Source: Neorhizobium lilium (GTDB taxonomy: Bacteria > Pseudomonadota > Alphaproteobacteria > Rhizobiales > Rhizobiaceae). From it: 64,000 bases of DNA. The stretch is from positions 62,001-126,000 of the forward strand of contig NZ_SBIP01000001.1 in the NCBI RefSeq assembly GCF_004053875.1, in the 5' to 3' direction. The position numbers and the translations under genes are program-made. The notes under the pieces are model-generated. The model saw only the letters and a list, made by a program, of their open reading frames with translations. It was not told the origin of the DNA and did not search any database. Of this stretch, positions 52,846-61,337 are shown piece after piece (positions within the stretch are counted from its first letter, which is position 1; every line of letters starts with the position of its first letter).

Positions 52846-53748
52846 TTAACCGCTTTTCGGATTGAGCTTCTCCAGATGCAGCAACAGCCCGCTATGGTCT
52901 TTACCGCCCCCGCCTTCGGCCACGAAGGTTTTGAACGCTTCACGCACCTGTGTCGTCAGCGGCAGATCGAGCGACAGCGCCTCTGCCAGAGCAGCCACGG
53001 CATTCAGGTCCTTCAACTGGTTGTTCGAAGTTCCGCCGGGTTCGAAGTCGCGTCGGATCATGCGAGCGCCATGCAGATCCAGTATGCGGCTTTCGGCAAA
53101 GCCGCCTCGGATCGCGTTGCGGAAGGCTTCGCGCGATGCACCTCCGGCTTCGACCAGGATCATGGCTTCCGCAACCGCGCCGATGGTGATGGCGACGATT
53201 TGCTGATTGGCGAGCTTGCAGACTTGCCCCGCTCCGTTCGGACCGACATGGGTCACCCGGCCCAGCGCCGCGAATACATCCGCCAGTTCCTGCACAAGGG
53301 CGGCTTCCCCGCCAGCCATGATTGCAAGCGTCCCTGCTTCCGCGCCCACCACGCCGCCGGACACCGGCGCATCGAGATAGCGAATGCCTCGCTCTTCAAG
53401 CCTTGCTGCGTGGACCTTGGCAATATCGGGGGCAATGGAACTGCAATCCACCACAACGGCTCCCGGTTTCAGCGCATCGACGCAGCCGCTATCGAACAGC
53501 ACCTGCCCGACAGCCTCTCCATTGGTCAGCATGGTGAAGACGATCTCCGCATCTTGCGCAGCTTCAGCGGGAGCCACGGCAACTGCGGCACCGTCCGGCT
53601 GCAAACCTGCCGACTTTGTCGCATCGCGGTTCCAGACCCTGACCGGAAACCCGGCCCTCAACAGGCGGCGGGCCATAGGCGCACCCATGAGCCCCGTTCC
53701 GAGAAAGGCGATGCGGCGCTTGCCGCCTTTGTCCATCGCTCCTGTCAC
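52846..53748 (-). CDS. 3-hydroxyisobutyrate-dehydrogenase-family oxidoreductase
   Basis: 300-aa beta-hydroxyacid dehydrogenase: FLGTGLMGAPMARRLLRAGFPVRVWNRD (NAD site), DAPVSGGVVGAEAGTLAIMAGG (substrate loop), and catalytic lysine in GQVCKLANQQIVA. GTG at 53748 has GGGAGG 6 nt upstream and overlaps the stop of the DenD-like gene (GTGA). Candidates are L-threonate dehydrogenase, tartronate semialdehyde reductase or a related enzyme; pairing with DenD favours a four-carbon sugar acid. Confidence 0.85.
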   Translation of the reverse strand: MTGAMDKGGKRRIAFLGTGLMGAPMARRLLRAGFPVRVWNRDATKSAGLQPDGAAVAVAPAEAAQDAEIVFTMLTNGEAVGQVLFDSGCVDALKPGAVVVDCSSIAPDIAKVHAARLEERGIRYLDAPVSGGVVGAEAGTLAIMAGGEAALVQELADVFAALGRVTHVGPNGAGQVCKLANQQIVAITIGAVAEAMILVEAGGASREAFRNAIRGGFAESRILDLHGARMIRRDFEPGGTSNNQLKDLNAVAALAEALSLDLPLTTQVREAFKTFVAEGGGGKDHSGLLLHLEKLNPKSG

Positions 53749-54728
53749 AGCGTGCCTCCCAGTTCGTCCTCGATATGAACGCGGATGATCTCGTCAAAAT
53801 TCTTTTCGGCAGTAAAGCCGAGTTCGGTCGCCCGCTTGGCTTCAAACCCCGGCGCCCATCCGGCGACCATCTTCATGATCATCTCGTCAGGCTCGCGGCG
53901 GATCAGCCGGACTGCCTTCTCGCCCGCCACGCGCCGAAGCGCTTCGATCTCCTCGCCCACCGTGGCGCTGACCCCCGGCATGGACAGGCTGCGGCGGGAC
54001 CCCACCCTGTCCAGATCGATCGTCGCCGCATGCACGAGGAATCCGACCGCCGAGCGCGGCGACGCATGCCAGTGTCGGACATCTTCCGAAACGGGAAGAA
54101 CCGCTTCCTGGCCGATTAGCGGCTCGCGCAGGATGTTGGAGAAGAAGCCGGACGCGGCCTTGTTCGGCCTGCCTGGGCGGATGCACACCGTCGGCAGGCG
54201 GATGCCGATCCCGTCGAAAAAGCCGCGTCGGCTGTAATCGGCCAGCAGCAGTTCGGAGATCGCTTTCTGGGTGCCATAGCTGGTGAGCGGTGTCAGGTGG
54301 AAATCGTCGGGTATCGACAGCGGCAGTGGCGCTCCGACGACGGCGATGGACGAGGTGAAGACAACGCGCGGCTTGTAGCCGTCCTGCCCGTTTGCCAACC
54401 GGATCGCGTCGAAGAGATAGCGCGTGCCGTCGAGATTGATGCGATAGCCCTTCTCGAAATCGAGCTCGGCTTCACCCGAAACGATCGCCGCGAGGTGGAA
54501 GATGACATCCGGCCGGGCGGCAATCAACTTTTCCGCCTCTCCCGGCAGCGAGACGTCCGTTTCTACTGCATCAACGATACCGGCAAAACCATCCGGATGC
54601 TCCGGCTTGACCACATCGACCAGGGTCATCTTGTCGATGGACTGCTCTCCCAGACTGCCATTTGCGACCAGCCGCGCCGTTAATTTGCGACCGACCATTC
54701 CGGCCGCCCCGATAATCAGGATGTGCAT
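53745..54728 (-). CDS. denD: NAD-dependent epimerase/dehydratase family, D-erythronate dehydrogenase-like
   Basis: 327-aa extended SDR. NAD motif IIGAAGMVGRKL, SSIAVVG with catalytic serine, YGTQKAISELLL with YxxxK, and the family stretches IRLPTVCIRPGRPNKAASGFFSNI and VRHWHASPRSAVGFLVHAA typical of DenD. DenD oxidises D-erythronate to 2-oxo-tetronate, which a DUF1537 kinase then phosphorylates. ATG at 54728 has GGGAGGAG upstream; a much longer in-frame ORF start at 55169 is discarded because it overlaps the divergent gene. Confidence 0.82.
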   Translation of the reverse strand: MHILIIGAAGMVGRKLTARLVANGSLGEQSIDKMTLVDVVKPEHPDGFAGIVDAVETDVSLPGEAEKLIAARPDVIFHLAAIVSGEAELDFEKGYRINLDGTRYLFDAIRLANGQDGYKPRVVFTSSIAVVGAPLPLSIPDDFHLTPLTSYGTQKAISELLLADYSRRGFFDGIGIRLPTVCIRPGRPNKAASGFFSNILREPLIGQEAVLPVSEDVRHWHASPRSAVGFLVHAATIDLDRVGSRRSLSMPGVSATVGEEIEALRRVAGEKAVRLIRREPDEMIMKMVAGWAPGFEAKRATELGFTAEKNFDEIIRVHIEDELGGTL

Positions 54729-54890
54729 GTCTTCTCCTCCCGTGCTTTGTTGTGCGCCGGATGCACGCGCGATTTTCCGGCTTGTAGGGTTGTCTGATAA
54801 CCTTATATGATTGCGTTGAAAACAAGGAATTTGCCGACGACCGGATACACGGAGTCCAGTCGGAACGGCAGCCGCATCGAGGAAATACCT

Positions 54891-56333
54891 ATGACAAATC
54901 AGGGCAGCGCCACCGCTGAGCATCGCCTTACCTTGCAGGCGAAGCTTGGAGAGAGCATGGTTCTTACCGAAAGTGCAGACATGCTGCGCTATTGCCGCGA
55001 CTGGCATGGCGACGTGACCAGTGGCGCCGTTGCGGTGATCCGGCCCCGTTCGACGCAGGAAGTCGCCGACGCGGTCAACCTGTGCCGGACGCTCGGTCTT
55101 TCGATCGTTCCGCAGGGCGGCAATACCGGTCTCGTACTTGGTGGTATTCCGGACAAGCCGGATGGGCAAGTCATCCTCAGCCTGGAGCGGATGAACCAGA
55201 TCCGCCGCATCGATGCAGAGGATTTCTCGGCCGTGGTAGAGGCCGGCTGCATCCTGTCGGAAATCAAGGATGCGATCATGGACAAGGGCATGTTCTTCCC
55301 GCTTGCCCTCGGCGCACAGGGAAGCTGTCGAATCGGCGGCAATGTTTCCACGAATGCAGGCGGCATAAACGTTCTACGATACGGGATGACGCGCGAGCTC
55401 GTGCTTGGCCTTGAAGTCGTTCTGCCGGATGGCACGATCTATGACGGGCTGACGACCCTGCGCAAGGATAATCGCGGCATCGACCTCAAGCAGCTTTTCA
55501 TCGGCGCCGAAGGCACGCTCGGGATCATCACCGCGGTCTCGCTCAAGCTGACGCCCTATCCCGACCACGTCACGACGGCCCTGCTGGGGCTGGCATCGCT
55601 GGAAGATGCCATCGCCCTCTATCGCCGGGCGCGTCGCGACTGCTGCGATCTGATGTCAGCCTTCGAGTTCATGCCGCCGCTTGCCTTCACCCTGGCGAAG
55701 GAAGCCATGCCGGACCTGCCCATCCCCATCTCCGCGGACTATCCGGCCTATGTGCTGATGGAAATTTCCGGCAGTGGCCTGGTCGATATAGACGATCTCA
55801 TGCAGCGCTTCCTGGAAGGTGTCATGACGGACGAGCTCGTCCTCGATGGCACGATCGCGGCTTCGCAGGCTCAGGCCCGGAACCTGTGGCTGATCCGGGA
55901 AGGCATGAACGAGGGGCAAGCAAAACGAGGTTCGCATATGCGCAGCGATGTCTCCGTGCCGCTGTCCAGCCTCGCTGAGTTCGTTGCGGAAGCGGAAATG
56001 GCCATTGCTGCAGCGCTTCCCGAGTGCATCAGCATCTCCTACGGGCATGTAGGCGACGGCAACGTCCATCTTAACGTCCTGCCCCCGAACGACATAACCG
56101 GACAGGCGCGCCTGGATGCTATCTATACCGCAAAGACCGTCCTCAACGAGGTCGTTGACCGGTTTCTCGGCAGCATCAGTGCCGAGCACGGTATCGGCCG
56201 CCTCAAGCGGTCAGATTTCGAAAGCAGGCTGCCGGAGACTCATCGTAATCTTCTGGTCGCAATCAAGCGGGCGATCGATCCTGATCTACTGCTGAACCCT
56301 GGATGCCAGTTGAGTTTTCCCCCGATCTCGTAG
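54891..56333 (+). CDS. FAD-linked 2-hydroxyacid dehydrogenase (GlcD/D2HGDH type)
   Basis: 480 aa with FAD_binding_4 (IRPRSTQEVADAVNLCRTLGLSIVPQGGNTGLVLG; GSCRIGGNVSTNAGGINVLRYG) and FAD-oxidase C-terminal domain (SYGHVGDGNVHLNVLPP; SAEHGIGRLKR). Such enzymes oxidise D-2-hydroxy acids (D-lactate, glycolate, D-2-hydroxyglutarate) and pass electrons to an ETF or quinone. GAGGAAA is ~6 nt before ATG 54891. It shares a strand with the GntR and XylX genes and probably feeds keto acids into that route. Confidence 0.87.
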   Translation: MTNQGSATAEHRLTLQAKLGESMVLTESADMLRYCRDWHGDVTSGAVAVIRPRSTQEVADAVNLCRTLGLSIVPQGGNTGLVLGGIPDKPDGQVILSLERMNQIRRIDAEDFSAVVEAGCILSEIKDAIMDKGMFFPLALGAQGSCRIGGNVSTNAGGINVLRYGMTRELVLGLEVVLPDGTIYDGLTTLRKDNRGIDLKQLFIGAEGTLGIITAVSLKLTPYPDHVTTALLGLASLEDAIALYRRARRDCCDLMSAFEFMPPLAFTLAKEAMPDLPIPISADYPAYVLMEISGSGLVDIDDLMQRFLEGVMTDELVLDGTIAASQAQARNLWLIREGMNEGQAKRGSHMRSDVSVPLSSLAEFVAEAEMAIAAALPECISISYGHVGDGNVHLNVLPPNDITGQARLDAIYTAKTVLNEVVDRFLGSISAEHGIGRLKRSDFESRLPETHRNLLVAIKRAIDPDLLLNPGCQLSFPPIS

Positions 56334-56342
56334 AAGAGCTAG

Positions 56343-57080
56343 TTGACGAAGAAGACGAGCGTGGCCGTGGCGGATTTCAATCAGATCAGACGAAGCGAGC
56401 ATCTGCCGGCGCGCATAGCGGCGCAGATCGGCAAGGAGATCAGCGAGGGACGCATCGCCCCCGGTGAGAAGCTGCCGACCGAACATCTCCTGTCCAAGAC
56501 CTTCGGCGTCAGCCGCTCCGTCGTCCGTGAAGCCATAGCACAGATGCGCAACGAAGGCCTCGTGGAGACGCGCCAGGGCGTCGGCGCTTTCGCGACGGAT
56601 ACCCAGCACCGCCATTCGATCCGCATCGAACAGGACAATTTGGCCGATCGCGGCAGTTTCCGCAGCCTCTTTCAGCTGAGGCTGCCGCTCGAAATCGAGG
56701 CAGCAGGACTGGCTGCCGTTCATCACACGGCCGACGATCTGGCGAAGCTCGACGAAACGCTTGGTAGGATGTCCGGGGCCGACAAGTGGACGGATGAGGG
56801 CATCGTTGCCGATCTCGCCTTTCACCGACAGGTCGCCGCAGCAACGCAGAACGAATATTTCCTGATGTTCCTCGGCTTCGTTGCCGAACGAATCCATCTC
56901 GCCATCAACGCGGCGCGGGAAACGGCAGTCCTAGAAGAAATTGTAGAAATCACCATAGCCGAGCACGTCGCCATTCGTGATGCGATCGCCACAGGCGATC
57001 CGGTGAAGGCGCGGGACGCCATGCGCCGCCATCTTATCGGGGCAGCCGATCGTGTCGATCTCAAGGTCGACGTTTTCTAG
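56343..57080 (+). CDS. FadR/GntR-family regulator (FCD)
   Basis: 245 aa from a TTG; GTG codons at 56361 or 56367 are alternatives. Winged helix LPTEHLLSKTFGVSRSVVREAIAQMRNEGLVETRQGVGAFA, then an FCD domain (DLAFHRQVAAATQN, AEHVAIRDAI, MRRHLIGAADR). Ten bp after the FAD dehydrogenase and before the XylX/TRAP operon. A 19-bp palindrome in front of the latter is its likely target. Confidence 0.85.
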   Translation: MTKKTSVAVADFNQIRRSEHLPARIAAQIGKEISEGRIAPGEKLPTEHLLSKTFGVSRSVVREAIAQMRNEGLVETRQGVGAFATDTQHRHSIRIEQDNLADRGSFRSLFQLRLPLEIEAAGLAAVHHTADDLAKLDETLGRMSGADKWTDEGIVADLAFHRQVAAATQNEYFLMFLGFVAERIHLAINAARETAVLEEIVEITIAEHVAIRDAIATGDPVKARDAMRRHLIGAADRVDLKVDVF

Positions 57081-57188
57081 CGTCAGGCGTGTAAACAGCC
57101 GGCTTGGATCGATCCACCCCCTGTGGACACAGCCTGAGGTGGCGCTAGACATCCTCCAAAACTCCATCTACAACAAATGTGGGAGCGG

Positions 57189-57207
57189 TTGTCAGACATC
57201 CTGACAA
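57189..57207. promoter_or_regulatory. Candidate GntR operator before XylX/TRAP operon
   Basis: TTGTCAG, 5 bp, CTGACAA: a perfect 7-bp inverted repeat 45 bp upstream of the XylX-like start. The right part of AGACATCCT (57194-57202) also occurs at 57146-57154. The TTGTC...GACAA form is common among FCD-type sites. Confidence 0.55.
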
Positions 57208-57251
57208 TCAGCATATCGGAGCATGGCTCCGCATACGAGGAGGAGCGCGCG

Positions 57252-58418
57252 GTGACGGCCGAGCATGCACTTATACCGGAAATGATTCTGCCCGAAGAAG
57301 CGACGGGTGCCTTGCTTATCGGCCGTGTCTGGTCGAAGACCGCGGGCGGCCCCTGCCCTGTGCTTCTGGACAGCACCTCCGGACAGATCCTCGACCTTTC
57401 CAGCCTGGCCCCCACCCTCTCCCAGATTCTCGAAATCAAGGACCTGGTCCAGGCTCTCCAGGACCGTTCGAGCTTTGCACCACTCGGCATGCTTCAAGCT
57501 TTTCTCGACGGCAGCGCCGGAGAACTGCTTGCCCCGGCAGACCTGCAGGCGATCAAGGCCGCCGGCGTCACGTTTGCCGATAGCATGCTGGAGCGCGTGA
57601 TCGAGGAACAGGCCAAGGGCGATCCGCTTCGGGCGCAGGAAATCCGCAAGCAACTTGCACCGGTGTTGGGCGACAGCCTTAGAGGCTTGGTAGCAGGTTC
57701 GGATAAGGCGGCCGAGGTGAAATCCCTTCTGCAGGACATGGGCCTCTGGTCGCAGTATCTCGAAGTCGGGATTGGCCCGGACGCGGAAATCTTCACCAAA
57801 GCCCAGCCCATGTCGGCCGTCGGCTGCGGCGCGCTGGTGGGCATCCACCCGAAGTCGCAGTGGAACAATCCGGAACCGGAAGTGGTGCTGGCCGTGACGT
57901 CGGCCGGCCATATCGTCGGCGCCACCCTCGGCAACGACGTTAACCTGCGCGATTTCGAAGGCCGGTCCGCACTGCTGCTCAGCAAGGCGAAGGACAATAA
58001 CGCCTCCTGCGCGCTTGGTCCCTTCATTCGCCTCTTCGACGGCAAGTTCACTCTTGAAGACGTCAAGTCTGCCGAGATTTCGCTATCGGTAACGGGAAGC
58101 GACGGCTTCGAGATGACCGGCGTCAGCCCGATGAAAGCCATCAGCCGCTCGCCGGAAGAGCTGGTGGGCCAGCTCGTCAACGAGAATCATCAATATCCCG
58201 ACGGTGTCGTCTTCTTCCTGGGCACCATGTTTGCGCCGGTGAAGGATCGCCGCGGCGCGGGCCTCGGCTTCACGCACGAGATCGGCGACGTGGTGGAAAT
58301 CTCATCGCCGAAGCTCGGCCGGCTGATCAACCGGGTTGAACACAGCGCCAACTGCCCTGCCTGGAGCTTCGGCCTGTCGGCGCTGATGAAGAACCTTGCC
58401 CAGCGCAAGCTCATTTAA
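57252..58418 (+). CDS. FAH-family 2-keto-3-deoxy-pentonate dehydratase (XylX-like)
   Basis: 388 aa, clearly similar to Caulobacter XylX (2-keto-3-deoxy-D-xylonate dehydratase): LQAIKAAGVTFADSMLERVIEEQAKGD, LWSQYLEVGIGPDAEIFTK, SQWNNPEPEVVL, ALGNDVNLRDFEGRSALLLSKAKDNNASCA-type core, QYPDGVVFFLGTMFAP, FGLSALMKNLA. The product would be 2,5-dioxopentanoate (alpha-ketoglutarate semialdehyde). GTG 57252 has GAGGAGG ~8 nt upstream, better than an ATG at 57177. First gene of a TRAP operon, so the substrate is probably an imported sugar acid. Confidence 0.87.
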   Translation: MTAEHALIPEMILPEEATGALLIGRVWSKTAGGPCPVLLDSTSGQILDLSSLAPTLSQILEIKDLVQALQDRSSFAPLGMLQAFLDGSAGELLAPADLQAIKAAGVTFADSMLERVIEEQAKGDPLRAQEIRKQLAPVLGDSLRGLVAGSDKAAEVKSLLQDMGLWSQYLEVGIGPDAEIFTKAQPMSAVGCGALVGIHPKSQWNNPEPEVVLAVTSAGHIVGATLGNDVNLRDFEGRSALLLSKAKDNNASCALGPFIRLFDGKFTLEDVKSAEISLSVTGSDGFEMTGVSPMKAISRSPEELVGQLVNENHQYPDGVVFFLGTMFAPVKDRRGAGLGFTHEIGDVVEISSPKLGRLINRVEHSANCPAWSFGLSALMKNLAQRKLI

Positions 58419-58433
58419 GGTCGGGAGGGGAAC

Positions 58434-58967
58434 ATGCAAAAAACCATCGATCTATTCTTCAAGGCGCTGGAAGTCCTGCTGATCGTGTTGCTCTCGGTCA
58501 TGGCAATGATGGTCTTCGCGAATGTCGTGCTGCGCTACGCGTTCAATTCCGGCATGTCGGTTTCCGAGGAGCTTTCGCGCTACTTCTTTGTCTGGCTCAC
58601 CTTCATCGGGGCAGTCGTGGCCTTTCGCGAACACGGCCATCTCGGCGTCGAAAGCGTGGTAGCGCTTTTTGGCCGGATCGGCCGTCTTATTTGCATGGTT
58701 CTTTCGAACGTCATCATCCTCGTGTGCTCGATGATCTTCTTCTGGGGCACCTGGCAGCAGTTCGAGATCAACGCCAGTATGACGGCTCCGGTAACCGGCC
58801 TATCGATGATCTGGGTCTACGGCATCGGCCTGTTTACCGGCCTCGGCATGTCTTTGATAGCGCTGGAGCGCCTGTTTAGGTATCTCACCGGCCGGGTCTC
58901 GGACCAGGAAATCAGTATATTTGCCGGTGAAAACCTCACCATCGAGCAGATGGCGGAGCGCACCTGA
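58434..58967 (+). CDS. TRAP transporter small permease (DctQ family)
   Basis: 177 aa with four membrane segments (LEVLLIVLLSVMAMMVFANVVL, YFFVWLTFIGAVVAF, ICMVLSNVIILVCSMIFFW, WVYGIGLFTGLGMSLIAL) and the family RYAFNSGMSVSEELSRYFFVW. GGGAGGGG precedes ATG. It shares its final base with the start of the large permease gene (TGATG). Confidence 0.9.
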   Translation: MQKTIDLFFKALEVLLIVLLSVMAMMVFANVVLRYAFNSGMSVSEELSRYFFVWLTFIGAVVAFREHGHLGVESVVALFGRIGRLICMVLSNVIILVCSMIFFWGTWQQFEINASMTAPVTGLSMIWVYGIGLFTGLGMSLIALERLFRYLTGRVSDQEISIFAGENLTIEQMAERT

Positions 58968-60244
58968 TGACCCTTATCGTCTTCATCGTTTCGCTTCTCG
59001 GCGCCATGGCGGTCGGTGTCCCCGTCGCCTTCTCGCTGATGTTCTGCGGCGTCGTGCTCATGTGGTACATGGACATGTTCAACACGCAGATCATCGCCCA
59101 GAACATGATCGCAGGCGTGGACACATTCACCCTGCTCGCCATTCCCTTCTTCATCCTGGCCGGCGAGCTCATGAACTCCGGCGGTCTGTCACGTCGTATC
59201 ATCGATTTCGCGATCGCCTGCGTCGGCCATATCCGCGGTGGCCTTGGTATCGTCGCGATCATGGCGGCCATCATCATGGCAAGCATTTCGGGTTCGGCGG
59301 CTGCCGATACGGCGGCACTGGCCTCGATCCTCATTCCGATGATGGCAAAGGCAGGCTATAACATTCCCCGCTCGGGCGGCCTGATCGCTGCCGGCGGCAT
59401 CATCGCCCCCGTCATCCCGCCATCGATGGCCTTCATCGTGTTCGGTGTCGCAGCCAACGTGTCGATCACCCAGCTTTTCCTAGCCGGCATCTTCCCGGGC
59501 ATCCTGATGGGCCTGTCCCTGATCGTCGCCTGGCTGATCGTCGTGCGCAAGGACAATGTCCAGCCGCTGCCGAAGGTAGCCATGGCCGAGCGGCTTCGCA
59601 TCACGGGCCGCGCTGCCTGGGCGCTCGGCATGCCGGTCATCATCCTCGGCGGCATCAAGGCCGGCATCATGACGCCGACCGAAGCGGCTGTCGTCGCTGC
59701 TGTCTACGCGCTGTTCGTCGGCATGGTTGTCTACCGAGAGCTCACGCCCAGCCAGTTACCGCACGTCATCCTGCGGGCTGCCAAGACCACGTCCGTCATC
59801 ATGTTCCTGGTGGCGGCTGCGCTCGTATCATCCTGGCTTATTACAGCCGCCAATATTCCTGCCGAAATCGTCGGCTATATCGAGCCGTTGATCGACCGCC
59901 CGATGTTGCTGATGTTCGCGATCATGATCCTGGTTCTGATCGTCGGTACGGCGTTGGACCTGACGCCGACCATCCTGATCCTGACGCCGGTCCTGATGCC
60001 GATCGTCAAGCAGGCAGGCATCGATCCGGTCTATTTCGGTGTTCTGTTCATTATGAACAACTCGATCGGCCTCATCACGCCACCGGTCGGCGTGGTGCTG
60101 AACGTGGTCAGCGGGGTTGCGCGCATACCACTCGGAAAAGTAACCGCCGGGGTGTGGCCCTTCCTCGTCGCAGAAACGCTTGTGCTGTTTCTTCTCGTTC
60201 TGTTTCCAGACCTCGTACTCGTGCCAGCACGCTGGCTTCACTAA
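58967..60244 (+). CDS. TRAP transporter large permease (DctM family)
   Basis: 425 aa, the normal length, with about twelve membrane segments. Motifs: GVPVAFSLMFCGVV, FFILAGELMNSGGLSRRIIDFA, ASISGSAAADTAALASILIPMM, GGIIAPVIPPSMAFIVFG, NNSIGLITPPVGVVLNVVSGVA. It carries substrate with sodium from the receptor encoded next. Only distantly like the 15195-16601 permease, so the two TRAP systems have separate origins. Confidence 0.93.
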   Translation: MTLIVFIVSLLGAMAVGVPVAFSLMFCGVVLMWYMDMFNTQIIAQNMIAGVDTFTLLAIPFFILAGELMNSGGLSRRIIDFAIACVGHIRGGLGIVAIMAAIIMASISGSAAADTAALASILIPMMAKAGYNIPRSGGLIAAGGIIAPVIPPSMAFIVFGVAANVSITQLFLAGIFPGILMGLSLIVAWLIVVRKDNVQPLPKVAMAERLRITGRAAWALGMPVIILGGIKAGIMTPTEAAVVAAVYALFVGMVVYRELTPSQLPHVILRAAKTTSVIMFLVAAALVSSWLITAANIPAEIVGYIEPLIDRPMLLMFAIMILVLIVGTALDLTPTILILTPVLMPIVKQAGIDPVYFGVLFIMNNSIGLITPPVGVVLNVVSGVARIPLGKVTAGVWPFLVAETLVLFLLVLFPDLVLVPARWLH

Positions 60245-60276
60245 ACCTGTCTCACGCTCATCCATGGGAGGATAAA

Positions 60277-61284
60277 ATGAGAAAACTGCTACTGACCACC
60301 ACTGCCCTCGCACTCGCCTGCTCGGCAGCCGCTCCGGCCCTAGCCGATTTCAAGGCGCGCAATATCCGCGTCTCCAACGGCATCAATGCCGACCACCCGG
60401 TCGGCAACGGCATCAAGGCCATGCAAGCCTGCCTGGACGAAAAATCCGGCGGCAAGATGAAGATCACCGCCTTCTGGGGCGGCGCACTCGGCGGCGACCT
60501 TCAGGCGACCCAGGCCTTGCGTTCGGGCGTTCAGGAAGCTGTTGTTACGTCCTCGTCGCCGCTTGTCGGCATCGTGCCCGCGCTCGGCGTGTTCGACCTG
60601 CCCTTCCTGTTTTCCAACCCGCAGGAAGCCTACAAGGTGCTGGACGGCAAGTTCGGCGACATGATGAACCAGAAGCTGGAAGCTGCTGGTCTCGTCAATC
60701 TCGCCTACTGGGAAAATGGCTTCCGCAACCTGTCGAATTCTGTTCGTCCGGTCACCAAGTGGGAAGACTTCTCGGGGATGAAGGTTCGCGTCATGCAGAA
60801 CAACATCTTCCTCGACACGTTCCAGAACCTCGGCGCCAACGCGACTCCGATGGCTTTCGGCGAGGTCTTCTCGGCGCTTGAAACCAAGGCGATCGATGCC
60901 CAGGAAAACCCCTATGTGACGATCGACACGTCGAAGTTCTTCGAGGTCCAGAAATACGTGACCGAGACGAACCACGCCTATACGCCCTTCCTCCTGCTGT
61001 TCTCCAAGGCGATCTTCAACACCTACGCACCGGAAGAACAGGCTGCCCTGCGTGATTGCGCAGTTGTCGGCCGCGATGTCGAACGCCAGGTTATCGGCGA
61101 CCTCAACAAGACGTCGCTGGAAAAGATCAAGGCGGCAGGCCTTCAGGTGAACACGCTTTCGCCGGAAGAGCAGCAGCGCATCCGCGAGAAGTCCATGGTC
61201 GTTTACGAGAAGCACAAGGCCGAGATCGGTCCTGACGTCGTGGACGGCATCCTGGCCGAACTGAAACAGGTTCGGGCCAAGTAA
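60277..61284 (+). CDS. TRAP transporter substrate-binding protein (DctP family)
   Basis: 335 aa from ATG 60277 with GGGAGG upstream. Signal peptide MRKLLLTTTALALACSAAAP... ends near PALAD. Carboxylate-binding arginine in GMKVRVMQNN, and AIDAQENPYVTIDTSKFFEVQKYV as family stretch. Here the receptor gene is last, unlike the first TRAP operon where it leads. Ligand probably a sugar acid feeding the XylX step. Confidence 0.92.
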   Translation: MRKLLLTTTALALACSAAAPALADFKARNIRVSNGINADHPVGNGIKAMQACLDEKSGGKMKITAFWGGALGGDLQATQALRSGVQEAVVTSSSPLVGIVPALGVFDLPFLFSNPQEAYKVLDGKFGDMMNQKLEAAGLVNLAYWENGFRNLSNSVRPVTKWEDFSGMKVRVMQNNIFLDTFQNLGANATPMAFGEVFSALETKAIDAQENPYVTIDTSKFFEVQKYVTETNHAYTPFLLLFSKAIFNTYAPEEQAALRDCAVVGRDVERQVIGDLNKTSLEKIKAAGLQVNTLSPEEQQRIREKSMVVYEKHKAEIGPDVVDGILAELKQVRAK

Positions 61285-61306
61285 ACCACCGGCCGAAACA
61301 GGTTGG

Positions 61307-61337
61307 AAGGCCCGCAGTTGAGTTGCGGGCCTTCTTT
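61307..61337 (+). terminator. Rho-independent terminator after TRAP operon
   Basis: AAGGCCCGCA, 7-nt loop, TGCGGGCCTT then CTTTC. A 10-bp stem 22 bp after the receptor gene, between it and the convergent DMT exporter gene. Confidence 0.8.

Noticed and set aside
53745-55169. Long form (474 aa) of the DenD-like protein
   Set aside because: The extra N-terminus overlaps the divergent FAD dehydrogenase; a strong ribosome site and the NAD-binding start MHILIIGAAG fix the start at 54728.
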